Source: Acidimicrobiia bacterium
Lineage (GTDB): Bacteria; Actinomycetota; Acidimicrobiia; Acidimicrobiales; AC-14
Assembly (NCBI GenBank): GCA_023264995.1
Contig: JAHFUR010000007.1
Location: 1 to 64,000 of the forward strand
Direction: 5' to 3'
Length of the DNA: 64,000 nt
The notes under the pieces: generated by a model
Database searches by the model: none
What the model was told of the DNA's origin: nothing
Seen by the model: the letters and a program-made list of their open reading frames with translations, nothing else
Shown here: in pieces, positions 44,325 through 53,553 of the stretch
Layout: every line of letters begins with the position of its first letter
Position numbering within the stretch: position 1 is the stretch's first letter
Position numbers and translations under genes: made by a program

Positions 44325-45572
44325 GTGAGCCCGACGCCGCGGGCGGCAGCGTTGCTCGCCGCCGCGGCCGCCCTCGCGCTGGTGGTGCCGGTGCCGTTTG
44401 CCGTCGTCGCCGTCATCGTGGTGCTGGCGGCCGCGGCGGTCGACGCCACCTCGGTCCGGGCCGACCCGGTTGCCTCGCGCCGGCTGAGCGGCGTCCTGGC
44501 CCGGGGTGTGCCCACCCCGATCGAGGTGGTGACCACGGCGCCAGGCGTCGGCCGGGCTCGGGTCCGCCAGCCGGTGCCGCCCGACTTCACGGTCGAACCG
44601 GCTGAGGCCGACGACCGGCTCGAGGCCGTCGTCACCGCCCACCGGCGGGGCCGCCACCCCGTCGCCGACCCGGCGGTCCGCTTGACCGGGCCGCTCGGCC
44701 TCGGCCGCTGGTCCCACGGTGGCAGGGGGTTCACCGAGGTCGTCGTCTACCCGGACCTGCCGGCCGCCCGCCGGCTGGCCCAGGCTGTGCGCCAGGGCAC
44801 CTTGGCGGCCGAGGGCCGGCGCATCCGCGGCCCGCTCGGCCTCGGCACCGAGTTCGAATCTGTGCGGGAGTACGTGGCCGATGATGACGTGCGCCGCATC
44901 AACTGGCGGGCTACCTCGAGGCTCGGCCGGCCCATGACCAACCAGTACCGGGTCGACCAGCACCGCGACGTGGTGTGCCTGGTCGACACCGGACGGCTCA
45001 TGGCCGCGCCCCTGGGTGACCGCAGCCGGCTCGATGCCGCCCTCGACGCGGTGACGGCGGTCGCCGTGGTGGCCGATGAGGTGGGTGACCGCTGCGGCGT
45101 GGTGGCCTTTGACATCGAGATCCGTCGCGACGTGCGCCCACGCCGGGCCGGGGCCCGCGCCGTGCTCGAGGGCGTCTTCGACCTCGAGCCCCGGCCGGTC
45201 GACAGTGACTACGAGCTGGCGTTCACCGCGGTGGCCCGGTCGAAGCGGTCGTTCGTGCTGCTCATCACCGACCTGCTGGAGGAGTCCGCGGCGCGCCCCC
45301 TTCTGGAGGCCGTCCCCATCCTGGCCCGCAAGCACGTCGTCGCTGTCGCCACGGTCGCCGATCCCGGCATCGCCGCCCTCGTGACCGTCCCGCCGGCCAC
45401 TGCGTTCGCCACCTACGCGGCCGGCGCGGCCCACGACGTCCTCGACAACCGGGCTGCGGTGACGGCCCGGCTGGCCCGGGCCGGCGCCGAGGTGGTCGAG
45501 GCCGCCCCCGACGCCTTCTCGGCCGCCTGCGTCAGGACGTACCTACGGGCGAAGAACCGGGGCCGGTTGTGA
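44325..45572 (+). CDS. DUF58-domain protein
   Basis: EFESVREYVADDDVRRINWRATSRLGRPMTNQYRVDQHRDVVCLVDTGR. Confidence 0.9.
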   Translation: MSPTPRAAALLAAAAALALVVPVPFAVVAVIVVLAAAAVDATSVRADPVASRRLSGVLARGVPTPIEVVTTAPGVGRARVRQPVPPDFTVEPAEADDRLEAVVTAHRRGRHPVADPAVRLTGPLGLGRWSHGGRGFTEVVVYPDLPAARRLAQAVRQGTLAAEGRRIRGPLGLGTEFESVREYVADDDVRRINWRATSRLGRPMTNQYRVDQHRDVVCLVDTGRLMAAPLGDRSRLDAALDAVTAVAVVADEVGDRCGVVAFDIEIRRDVRPRRAGARAVLEGVFDLEPRPVDSDYELAFTAVARSKRSFVLLITDLLEESAARPLLEAVPILARKHVVAVATVADPGIAALVTVPPATAFATYAAGAAHDVLDNRAAVTARLARAGAEVVEAAPDAFSAACVRTYLRAKNRGRL

Positions 45573-46524
45573 GGGCGACGGGCCGGCCGAGCTGCCACAC
45601 CAGCCCCCAGTAGAGCCCGCCCAGCCCCACGCCCACGGCCAGCGCCGGGCCCACGCCGATCCCGAGCGGGGTGACCAGGCCCTCCGTCAGCCCGGCGACG
45701 ACCAGCCACACGGCGGTGCCCAGTACCAGCTCCGTCGCCGCCCGGGCCTCAGCGGCGAGGGCCTGGCCGCGCGGGCGCCGGCCCGGGTCGACGAGGGCCC
45801 AGCCCATGCGCAGGCCGGCGGCGCCGGCGACCACGATGCACGACAGTTCCAGCACCCCGTGGGGCACCAGGAGCTGAACGAGGACCGAGCCGTTGCCGGC
45901 GGCAGCACCGACGCCGGCGACCACCCCGACGAGGACACCGTTGAAGATGAGCACCCCGGCCGTGACCAGGCCGAAGGTGATCCCTCCGGCGACGGCCGCG
46001 AAGCTGACCCGGATGTTGTTGGTGAAGATGGCGCTCGACATGCGGGCCCGCTCGCCTCCGGTGAGACCGACGTTCGAGCCTTCCGGGCGGGGCCGGGAAA
46101 CGGCGTCACTGGTGGCGGGCACGAGCGCCCCGGCCGCGCCCGGGTCGGCCCACGCCCACAGCCCACCGGCGAGGGCGGGGCCGAACAGGAGAAGGGCGGC
46201 GATAGCCAACGTCGCCGGTCTCTCCCGGACCCGCCGCCAGTACCCGTGGGCCAGGAACGTCCCCGCCGACCGGCGGCGGGCGCCGGCGCCGTAGACCACG
46301 GAGTGGGCCCGGCCGACGAGGACTTCCAATGCGGGTACGGCGGCCTCGGCCGGGAAGCGTTGTCGGGCCACGGCCAGGTCCGCCGCCGCGCCGCGGTAGA
46401 GCGCGCCCAGCCGGCGCATCTTCTCGGCGCCGATGCGCTCGGGGCGGCCCTTGGCCGCGTCGAGCAGGGCGGTCAGCTCGTCCCACGAGGCCCGGCGGTC
46501 GGTGATGAAGCGGTCTAGGTTCAC
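45532..46524 (-). CDS. Stage II sporulation protein M (SpoIIM)-like membrane protein
   Basis: MNLDRFITDRRASWDELTALLDAAKG...MSSAIFTNNIRVSFAAVAGGITFGLVTAGVLIFNGVLVG...LLVPHGVLELSCIVVAGAAGLRMG. Confidence 0.9.
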   Translation of the reverse strand: MNLDRFITDRRASWDELTALLDAAKGRPERIGAEKMRRLGALYRGAAADLAVARQRFPAEAAVPALEVLVGRAHSVVYGAGARRRSAGTFLAHGYWRRVRERPATLAIAALLLFGPALAGGLWAWADPGAAGALVPATSDAVSRPRPEGSNVGLTGGERARMSSAIFTNNIRVSFAAVAGGITFGLVTAGVLIFNGVLVGVVAGVGAAAGNGSVLVQLLVPHGVLELSCIVVAGAAGLRMGWALVDPGRRPRGQALAAEARAATELVLGTAVWLVVAGLTEGLVTPLGIGVGPALAVGVGLGGLYWGLVWQLGRPVALTTGPGSSPVGTS

Positions 46525-46526
46525 GG

Positions 46527-47279
46527 TTGGTGTTCTACGAGGATCGCATTTCGGTGGCGACGCCGGAGGGCGTCACCCTGGAGGTCACGCTCGCCGGCGT
46601 CGGGTCGCGGTTCGTCGCCGGTCTGGTCGACCAGATCCTGCGGACCGCGCTGCTCGTCTCCCTCGTGGTCCTCCTCACCGTGGCGGCCCACCGCGGCGGC
46701 CTGTCGGGCGGGGTGCTCGAGGCCGTGCTGATCGTCGCCGTGTTCCTCGTGCAGTTCGCCTACGACGTGCTGTTCGAGACGCTGGCGTCGGGCCGGACGC
46801 CGGGCAAGCGCTGGACCGGGCTCCGCGTCGTGAGGGCGGGTGGAGCGCCCGTCGGCTTCGTCGCCAGCGCCCTGCGCAACCTCCTGCGGGTGATCGACTC
46901 GCTGCCGGGGTTCTACCTCGTCGGGATCATCGCCGTGATGGTGACCCGGAACAACCAGCGCCTCGGCGACCTGGCGGCCGGCACGGTGGTCGTGCGCGAG
47001 CGCCATCGTTCGGTGGCGCTCCCCGGGCCGGTCGTACCCGCTCCGGGCACGCCGGACGCCGGCCAGTCGTTGTGGGACGTGTCGACCGTGTCGGCGGAGG
47101 AGCTGGCCACGGTGCGGCGCTTCCTCGACCGGCGGGCGACGTTGTCGCCCGCCGCCCGCGACCGGCTGGCCCTGGAAATGGCCAACCGCCTGGGCCCGAA
47201 GGTGGTCGGGCCTCCCCGGGACTGGGAGGCCGAAGCATTCCTCGAGTACGTCGTGGCGGCCAAGCAGGCCCGACAGTGA
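46527..47279 (+). CDS. RDD family membrane protein
   Basis: VATPEGVTLEVTLAGVGSRFVAGLVDQILRTALLVSLVV...DVLFETLASGRTPGKRWTGLRVVRAGGAPVG. Confidence 0.88.
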   Translation: MVFYEDRISVATPEGVTLEVTLAGVGSRFVAGLVDQILRTALLVSLVVLLTVAAHRGGLSGGVLEAVLIVAVFLVQFAYDVLFETLASGRTPGKRWTGLRVVRAGGAPVGFVASALRNLLRVIDSLPGFYLVGIIAVMVTRNNQRLGDLAAGTVVVRERHRSVALPGPVVPAPGTPDAGQSLWDVSTVSAEELATVRRFLDRRATLSPAARDRLALEMANRLGPKVVGPPRDWEAEAFLEYVVAAKQARQ

Positions 47280-47650
47280 CGGCGGGCCCCGGCCTGCGGG
47301 CACGGACCACCGTCGAGCTCCATGACCTGCGGGTGGCCGGTGCGGCCATGCTGGCCGGAGCCCTGCTCCTGCCCGCCCTCCCCGGCCCCGACGGGCTGCC
47401 CTGCCCCCTGCGCAGCCTCACCGGCATCCCGTGCCCGCTGTGCGGGATGACCACAAGCGTGACCGCCGCCGCGCACTTTCACATCGGGGCGGCGATGGCG
47501 GCCAACCCGGCAGGCCTGGTCGCGGTGGTGATGGCGGTCGGGCTGCTCGTGGCGCGGCGCCGCCGTGCGGTCGACGTGCCGGCGTGGTTGCTCCCTGCCG
47601 GTCTTGTGGTCATGTGGCTCTGGGAGCTGGCGCGCTTCGGGGCCATCTGA
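47276..47650 (+). CDS. DUF2752-domain protein
   Basis: LTGIPCPLCGMTTSVTAAAHFHIGAAMAANPAGL. Confidence 0.85.
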   Translation: MTAGPGLRARTTVELHDLRVAGAAMLAGALLLPALPGPDGLPCPLRSLTGIPCPLCGMTTSVTAAAHFHIGAAMAANPAGLVAVVMAVGLLVARRRRAVDVPAWLLPAGLVVMWLWELARFGAI

Positions 47651-47723
47651 CCCGAGCCGAAGCGAGGACCGGGGTGTACGGTTCGCATTCGGCACATGTG
47701 CTGGGCGGAAGACGGGGGGCGAG

Positions 47724-48185
47724 ATGTCAGACTTTGGTTCCGGCGTCGGCGGAGGTGGGGGCGGCGGGGTCGTCGCGGGGCCGCGAGCGAGCTTCGGTAC
47801 ACGGTTCCTCGCCGCCCTCATCGACGGCGTCCTGATAGGTGTGGTCGCACTGGTGTTCCGGCTGCTCCTCGGGGCGCTGCTCGGCAGCGGCGTGCAGCTC
47901 CTCCTCGGCCTGGCCTACTACGCCTACCTGGAAGGCAGCCCCTCGGGGCAGACGATCGGCAAGCGGGCCATGAGCATCCGGGTCGTGGACTTCAACGGCG
48001 GCGGCCCGATCGGCACCGGTCGAGGGCTCCTCCGCTACGTCGGCCGGATCGTGTCCAGCATCCCGTGCGGCCTTGGTTACTTCTGGATGCTCTGGGACTC
48101 CGAGAAGCAGACCTGGCACGACAAGATCGCCACCACCGTGGTCGTGCCCACCTCGGCCTACCCCGTCGCCGCCTGGCCCGGCTGA
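47724..48185 (+). CDS. RDD family membrane protein
   Basis: ASFGTRFLAALIDGVLIGVVALVFRLL...YLEGSPSGQTIGKRAMSIRVVDFNGG...WHDKIATTVVV. Confidence 0.87.
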   Translation: MSDFGSGVGGGGGGGVVAGPRASFGTRFLAALIDGVLIGVVALVFRLLLGALLGSGVQLLLGLAYYAYLEGSPSGQTIGKRAMSIRVVDFNGGGPIGTGRGLLRYVGRIVSSIPCGLGYFWMLWDSEKQTWHDKIATTVVVPTSAYPVAAWPG

Positions 48186-48198
48186 GCCGCGGCGGCGC

Positions 48199-48984
48199 TC
48201 AGTCCGCCACCCGCCGTACCGAGCGGATGAGCTGGTGGTCGGCGGTGAACAGCCGAGACGTCGTCAGCCGGCCCGCCACCAGAGCGGCGAAGGCGCCGCC
48301 GCCGACGAGCATGTACATGACCACCATCTGAAGGCGGATGGCCGACGACGCCGAGGCGCCGGCCAGCAGCATGCCCGTCATGGCCCCTGGGAGGGCTACC
48401 AGGCCCACGACCTTGGTCTGGTCGATGATCGGGAGCATGCCGCTGCGCACGGCCCGGCGGTGCCACGATGCGGCGGCCTCGGTGGAGGTCTGGCCCAGGC
48501 TGAGGTGGGCCTCGACCTCGCGCCGGTGGGCGGCCAGGTCGTCGCGGAGCCGCCCCATCACCAGCGACGTCGTGTTCATGGCGTTGGAGATGATCATCGA
48601 GCCGAGGGGGATGGCGGCCCGGGGGACGGCGGGCACGATGCGGAGCAGGAGGAGCACGCCGAGCGTGCCGCCCGCCGCAGCCGAGATCGAGATGGCGGCC
48701 ACCAAGTAGGCGCCCGGTACCCGCTTGCCCCGCCGCCCCGACGTCAGCGTGGCGGTGCCGACCATCACAGCCAGGACGACAGGTGTCAGGGCCGCCTTGC
48801 CGTCGAACACGAAGTCGAGGACGAAGCCGACGGCCAGGAGCTGGGCGAAGGCCCGCACGCTGGCCACGGCGATATCGCTTTCCAGGCCGGTCCGGCGGAC
48901 GCGGGAGATCACCATGGCCACGATCACCAGGAGAAGGGCGAGGGCGACGTCGGCCCACGAGATCCGCCCGCTCAGGTCGTTCAT
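48199..48984 (-). CDS. fetB: FetB/YbbM-like ABC transporter permease
   Basis: ISRVRRTGLESDIAVASVRAFAQLLAVGFVL...IPLGSMIISNAMNTTSLVMGRL...VGLVALPGAMTGMLLAGASASSAIRLQMVVMYML. Confidence 0.85.
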   Translation of the reverse strand: MNDLSGRISWADVALALLLVIVAMVISRVRRTGLESDIAVASVRAFAQLLAVGFVLDFVFDGKAALTPVVLAVMVGTATLTSGRRGKRVPGAYLVAAISISAAAGGTLGVLLLLRIVPAVPRAAIPLGSMIISNAMNTTSLVMGRLRDDLAAHRREVEAHLSLGQTSTEAAASWHRRAVRSGMLPIIDQTKVVGLVALPGAMTGMLLAGASASSAIRLQMVVMYMLVGGGAFAALVAGRLTTSRLFTADHQLIRSVRRVAD

Positions 48985-49574
48985 CCGCCGACGGTGACGG
49001 TGCGGTCGGCCAGCTCGGAGGCCTGGCGGGGGTCGTGGGTCACCAACACCACGGTCAGGCCGTCGTCGGCCAGCATCCGGACCAGGGCCTCGATCCCGGC
49101 CTTCGAGGAACTGTCGAGGGCGGAGGTGGGCTCGTCGAGGAGCAGGCACTCGGGGTGGCGGGCCAGGGCGCGTGCCAGGCACATGCGCTGGGCCTCGCCC
49201 ACCGAGAGCCGGTCGGCATCACGGTCGGCCAGCTCGGGGTCGAGGCCGACCCGGGCCAGGAGCATGTCGACCTCCGGTCCGACGTTGGCGGCCACGGTGC
49301 CCGGGAACGTCACCGGCACCTGGCCGACGAACTGCACCCGCCGGCGCAGGTCGAGCACGTCGTAGGACCGGACGTCGCGCCCGTCGAGGAGGACGGTGCC
49401 GGAGTCGGGGTCGTCGAGGCGGTTCAGCAGGCGCAGGAGGGTGGTCTTCCCCGCACCTGAGGCACCCACCATGGCCGTCAAGCCGTCGGCCGGGATGCGG
49501 GCCGAGAACCCCTCGATGATCGGCGCCGAGTCACCGTCAACCCGCACGTTGCGATACTCGAAGCGGTCCCCCAT
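48981..49574 (-). CDS. fetA: FetA/YbbL-like ABC transporter ATP-binding protein
   Basis: Walker A GASGAGKTTLLRLL; signature LSVGEAQRMCLARAL; Walker B CLLLDEPTSALD; GTGA-type overlap with fetB. Confidence 0.85.
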   Translation of the reverse strand: MGDRFEYRNVRVDGDSAPIIEGFSARIPADGLTAMVGASGAGKTTLLRLLNRLDDPDSGTVLLDGRDVRSYDVLDLRRRVQFVGQVPVTFPGTVAANVGPEVDMLLARVGLDPELADRDADRLSVGEAQRMCLARALARHPECLLLDEPTSALDSSSKAGIEALVRMLADDGLTVVLVTHDPRQASELADRTVTVGG

Positions 49575-49599
49575 GGCGTCACCAGTATCCTCGCCTGCA

Positions 49600-51525
49600 A
49601 TGAAGGTCTCTCTTCCCGACGGTTCCTCACGCGACCTGCCCGACGGTGCCACCGCCGGCGACCTGGCCGCGTCCATCGGCCGGGGTCTGGCGAAGGCTGC
49701 CGTGGCCGCGGTCGTCAACGGCGCCCAGGCTGATCTTGGCCGCTCGCTGCACGAGGGCGACGAGGTCGCCATTGTCACCTCCAACACCGAGGAGGGCCGC
49801 TACGTCCTCCGCCACTCCACCGCCCACGTCATGGCCCAGGCCGTCTGCGACCTGTTCCCGGGGGCGAAGTACGCCATCGGCCCACCGATCGACGACGGCT
49901 TCTACTACGACTTCGACCTCCCCGATGGCGGTCGGTTCAGCGACGACGACCTCGGCCGCATCGAGGTACGGATGCGCGAGATCGTGGGCGAGGACCAGCC
50001 CTTCGTGCGCGAGGAGCTCTCGCGCGACGAGGGCCTGGCCCGCTTCGCCGACCAGCCGTTCAAGGTGGAGATCATCGAGGGTGTCGACCCCGACGAAGGC
50101 GCGGTAGGCACTGCGGTCAGCGTGTACCGCAATGTCGGGTGGGCCGACCTGTGCCGGGGCCCCCACGTGCCGTCGACCTCCAGGCTCGGCTCGTTCAAGC
50201 TCATGAAGGTGGCCGGCGCCTACTGGCGGGGTGACGAGAAGCGCCCGATGCTCCAGCGCATCTACGGCACGGCGTGGGAGTCCGACAAGGCCCTGGCCGA
50301 GCACCTCCACCGCCTGGAGGAGGCCGAGCGCCGCGACCACCGCAAGCTGGGCCTCGAGCTCGACCTGTTCCATTTCCCGCCCGAGATCGGTGGCGGCCTG
50401 CCCGTCTTCCACCCCAAGGGCGGGTTGGTCCGCAAGCTCATGGAGGACTTCTCCCGCGACGAGCACGAGGCCGCCGGCTACTCGTTCGTGTGGACCCCCC
50501 ACCTGGCCAAGTCCACCCTCTTCGAGACCTCGGGGCACCTCCAGTGGTACGCCGACGGCATGTACCCGCCGATGGAGATGGAAGGGGCCACGTACTACCC
50601 GAAGCCCATGAACTGCCCCATGCACATGCTGATCTACAAGTCGCAGTCCCGGTCCTACCGCGACCTGCCCATGCGGCTCTTTGAGTTCGGCACTGTGTAC
50701 CGGTTCGAGCGGTCGGGGGTCCTCCATGGCCTGACCCGGGTCCGGGGCATCACCCAGGACGACTCCCACATCTTCTGTGCGCCCGACCAGTTGGCCGGTG
50801 AGCTGTCGTCGCTGCTCGCCTTCGTGCTCAAGATCCTGCGGACCTTTGGGCTCACCGAGTTCGAGGCCGAGCTGGCCACCCGTCCCGAGAAGTTCGTGGG
50901 CGAGCCCGCCGAGTGGGACCAGGCCACCGAGGCGCTCGGCGACGCGCTCGAGGGCGCCGGCATCTCCTACAAGGTGGCCGAGGGCGAGGGGGCCTTCTAT
51001 GCGCCCAAGATCGACATCCACGTGCGCGACGCCATCGGGCGCCGCTGGCAGATGTCGACATTGCAGGTCGACTTCCAGCTCGCACCGCGCTTCGACCTCG
51101 AGTTCGTCGGCGCAGACAACACCCGGCACCGTCCGTTCATCATCCACCGGGCGCTCTTTGGGTCGGTCGAGCGGTTCTTCGGCATCCTCATCGAGCATTA
51201 CGCAGGCGCCCTGCCGGCCTGGCTGGCACCGGTGCAGGCTCGCGTCCTCCCGGTACGGGCCGACCACGAGGAGTACGCGGCCTCGGTGCTCGGCCAGCTG
51301 AAGGCCGCCGGCATACGGGCCGATGTGGCCGAGGCCGACGAACCCCTGGGCGGGCGCATCCGCAAGGCCAAGCTGGAGAAGCTGCCCTACGTGCTGGTCG
51401 TCGGCGACTCCGACGTGGAGGCCGGCACGGTGGGCGTCAACCCCCGCGGCGGCGAGGTCGAACGCGACGTGCCGGTGGGCACGTTCGTCGGCCGCCTCCG
51501 CGACGAGGTGACGTCCCGCTCGTGA
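49600..51525 (+). CDS. thrS: Threonyl-tRNA synthetase
   Basis: TGS-domain start MKVSLPDGSSRDLPDGATAGDLAASIG; HSTAHVMAQAV; NCPMHMLIYKSQSRSYRDLPMRLFEFGTVYRFERSGVLHGLTRVRGITQDDSHIFC. Confidence 0.97.
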   Translation: MKVSLPDGSSRDLPDGATAGDLAASIGRGLAKAAVAAVVNGAQADLGRSLHEGDEVAIVTSNTEEGRYVLRHSTAHVMAQAVCDLFPGAKYAIGPPIDDGFYYDFDLPDGGRFSDDDLGRIEVRMREIVGEDQPFVREELSRDEGLARFADQPFKVEIIEGVDPDEGAVGTAVSVYRNVGWADLCRGPHVPSTSRLGSFKLMKVAGAYWRGDEKRPMLQRIYGTAWESDKALAEHLHRLEEAERRDHRKLGLELDLFHFPPEIGGGLPVFHPKGGLVRKLMEDFSRDEHEAAGYSFVWTPHLAKSTLFETSGHLQWYADGMYPPMEMEGATYYPKPMNCPMHMLIYKSQSRSYRDLPMRLFEFGTVYRFERSGVLHGLTRVRGITQDDSHIFCAPDQLAGELSSLLAFVLKILRTFGLTEFEAELATRPEKFVGEPAEWDQATEALGDALEGAGISYKVAEGEGAFYAPKIDIHVRDAIGRRWQMSTLQVDFQLAPRFDLEFVGADNTRHRPFIIHRALFGSVERFFGILIEHYAGALPAWLAPVQARVLPVRADHEEYAASVLGQLKAAGIRADVAEADEPLGGRIRKAKLEKLPYVLVVGDSDVEAGTVGVNPRGGEVERDVPVGTFVGRLRDEVTSRS

Positions 51526-52022
51526 GCGGCCTTGAACGCTTGTGGGCCGGGTGGCGCAGCGAGTACGTCGAAGGGGCATCGGCCGACACCGGTTGCGTGT
51601 TCTGCCGGATCCTGGCCAGCGACGAGCCAGGGGAGCGGACCTACATCGTCCGGCGCGACAAGTCGTGCGCGGTGGTGCTCAATGCCTACCCGTACACGAG
51701 CGGGCACCTCATGGTGATGCCGGTCCGCCACGTCGGCGAGCTGGAGGAACTGGATGCCGGCGAGGCCGCGGGCATGTGGCGGGAGCTGTCGGGCGCGGTG
51801 CGGGCGCTGAAGGCGGGGTACTCGCCCGATGGGCTCAACGTGGGGGTGAACCTCGGGCGGAGCGCCGGCGCCGGCGTCCCCGGGCACTTCCACATGCACT
51901 GCGTGCCCCGCTGGAACGGCGACACCAACTTCATGACCACGCTGGCCGAGACGCGCATGCTCCCCGAGGCTCTGCCCGCTACCTACGAGAAGATCAGGAA
52001 GGCGTGGCCCACCGATGGCTGA
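51522..52022 (+). CDS. HIT family protein
   Basis: GCVFCRILAS...LNAYPYTSGHLMVMPVRHV...VPGHFHMHCVPRW (HxHxHx motif); GTGA overlap with thrS. Confidence 0.93.
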   Translation: MSGLERLWAGWRSEYVEGASADTGCVFCRILASDEPGERTYIVRRDKSCAVVLNAYPYTSGHLMVMPVRHVGELEELDAGEAAGMWRELSGAVRALKAGYSPDGLNVGVNLGRSAGAGVPGHFHMHCVPRWNGDTNFMTTLAETRMLPEALPATYEKIRKAWPTDG

Positions 52023-52506
52023 GCCCCCCGACGACGAGCACCGCGACGAACTGCCGGCCGACCTCGACGTCAGCAACTACGTCGGGATGTACACCTTCCC
52101 CGACATCCGCCGCCGGCGGGCGCCGGCGTACGCCTACCTGGTGCTGGCAGCCGGTCTGGGTTTGTTGACCATCACCCACCCGGGCCAGGGGGTGCTGGTG
52201 AACGACGGCTTCCTCGTGGCCGCCGTCACCCTGGCGCTGATCGGGGTGTACCACCTCGCCGCGGCGTGGCCGCTGGCCGTGAAGGACACAGACGCCCTGC
52301 TGGCTGCTGCCGGCAAGGTCGGGTTCCCCGTCGGCCACGCCTCGGCCCAGCTCGGCTGGCGGGGCCTCCGCAGCCGCCCGACCTGGCGCATCCTCCTGTA
52401 CTCGAGCGAGGACCCGCCGGCGTCCCGTGGACTGGTGCTCGTCGATGCAGTCGACGGCGAAGTACTTGACCAGATCGTGGAGGACAACCCCGAAGACTGG
52501 TCATGA
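52015..52506 (+). CDS. Hypothetical membrane protein
   Basis: ORF overlapping the HIT stop; two TM-like segments; C-terminus ...VEDNPEDWS. Confidence 0.6.
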   Translation: MAEPPDDEHRDELPADLDVSNYVGMYTFPDIRRRRAPAYAYLVLAAGLGLLTITHPGQGVLVNDGFLVAAVTLALIGVYHLAAAWPLAVKDTDALLAAAGKVGFPVGHASAQLGWRGLRSRPTWRILLYSSEDPPASRGLVLVDAVDGEVLDQIVEDNPEDWS

Positions 52507-52534
52507 GTGGAGCGGAACGGCGTACTGTGTGGCT

Positions 52535-52714
52535 GTGGTGAGTCGCGCTGAAGACCTGCCCGACCCGGCTGTCGTAGTCGTCAATCCTGACGACGAGGTT
52601 ACTCCCGAGGCCTTCCGAGAATGGCTCGACCAGCTGCAGAGTGGGGAGCCCATTCGCCTAGACGTGACTGCCGCTCAGACGCTTGCTGACGCACGCGCCA
52701 CTGGCGAGGTGTGA
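52535..52714 (+). CDS. Putative VapB-like antitoxin
   Basis: VVSRAEDLPDPAVVVVNPDDEVTPEAFREWLDQLQSGEPIRLDVTAAQTLADARATGEV; 4-nt GTGA overlap with the downstream PIN gene. Confidence 0.6.
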   Translation: MVSRAEDLPDPAVVVVNPDDEVTPEAFREWLDQLQSGEPIRLDVTAAQTLADARATGEV

Positions 52715-53118
52715 CGCCGGTCGTCATCGACGCGTCCGCTGGCGTGGAGCTCGTGGCTGACACGGCGCGGGGCCGGGCGCTGCGAGCGTTGCTGCCGACC
52801 GATGCGGTCCCCTGGGCACCGGAAACCTTCTTTGTCGAAGTCGGCTCAGTGCTGCGTCGATGGGATCTCAACGCCATCCTCACGCCCGATCAGATCGCCG
52901 AAGCAGTACACCAGCTCGCGATCTGGCCGCTGCGCATCGTCCAGGTACGGGCGTTGTTTGCGGACGCATGGCGGCTCCGCAAGAACCTCACCTTCGCCGA
53001 CGCCACCTACGTTGCGCTGGCCGCGCACCTCGGCGCCGAGCTGCTGACCGACGACCACAAGCTCGCCAACGCTCCGACGCTGTCTGTACGAGTCCTGCGA
53101 CTACCGATCGGCCCGTGA
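52711..53118 (+). CDS. PIN-domain toxin (VapC-like)
   Basis: VVIDASAGVELVAD...ETFFVEVGSVLRRW...LTFADATYVALAAHLGAELLTDDHKLA (PIN acidic residues). Confidence 0.85.
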   Translation: MTPVVIDASAGVELVADTARGRALRALLPTDAVPWAPETFFVEVGSVLRRWDLNAILTPDQIAEAVHQLAIWPLRIVQVRALFADAWRLRKNLTFADATYVALAAHLGAELLTDDHKLANAPTLSVRVLRLPIGP

Positions 53119-53316
53119 GGGGCCGCCGTCGAGGACAATCCCGGCGCACAGCGCTCGCCGGCATCTCGCCTGAACAGCGGCTATGCACAGCGTTCACCTC
53201 CGGCAACCCCGAAGACTGGTCGTAGTCGACGAACTGCGGCGCCTTGCCTCCTGGCTGCCGGGCACGACCTCACACTTGGTAAGATCGAAAGCTACCAAGG
53301 AGATCGGAGTTTGGCG

Positions 53317-53553
53317 ATGCCTGCAACCTCAGAGTTCCTCGTCTCCTCCAGCGGCCAGATGTCCGTTCCGGCGGCGGTTCGCCACCGCTGGGGCCTGGAT
53401 CATGGCGGACGGGTGACCGTGGTCGATCTCGGTGACGCCGTCGTCCTGCTTCCCCCCGGGGGACGGGCCGGGCTTCTCGACGCGGCCCTGTCGGCCGAGG
53501 ACCACATCGCGTTCGTCGCCGGCCTCGCCGACCCGGATCTCGCCACGACATAG
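53317..53553 (+). CDS. AbrB/SpoVT-like antitoxin
   Basis: SEFLVSSSGQMSVPAAVRHRWGLDHGGRVTVVDLGDAVVLLP: swapped-hairpin AbrB pattern. Confidence 0.8.
   Translation: MPATSEFLVSSSGQMSVPAAVRHRWGLDHGGRVTVVDLGDAVVLLPPGGRAGLLDAALSAEDHIAFVAGLADPDLATT

Noticed and set aside
49627-51579. 650-aa minus-strand ORF
   Set aside because: Antisense to thrS; composition typical of a shadow frame.
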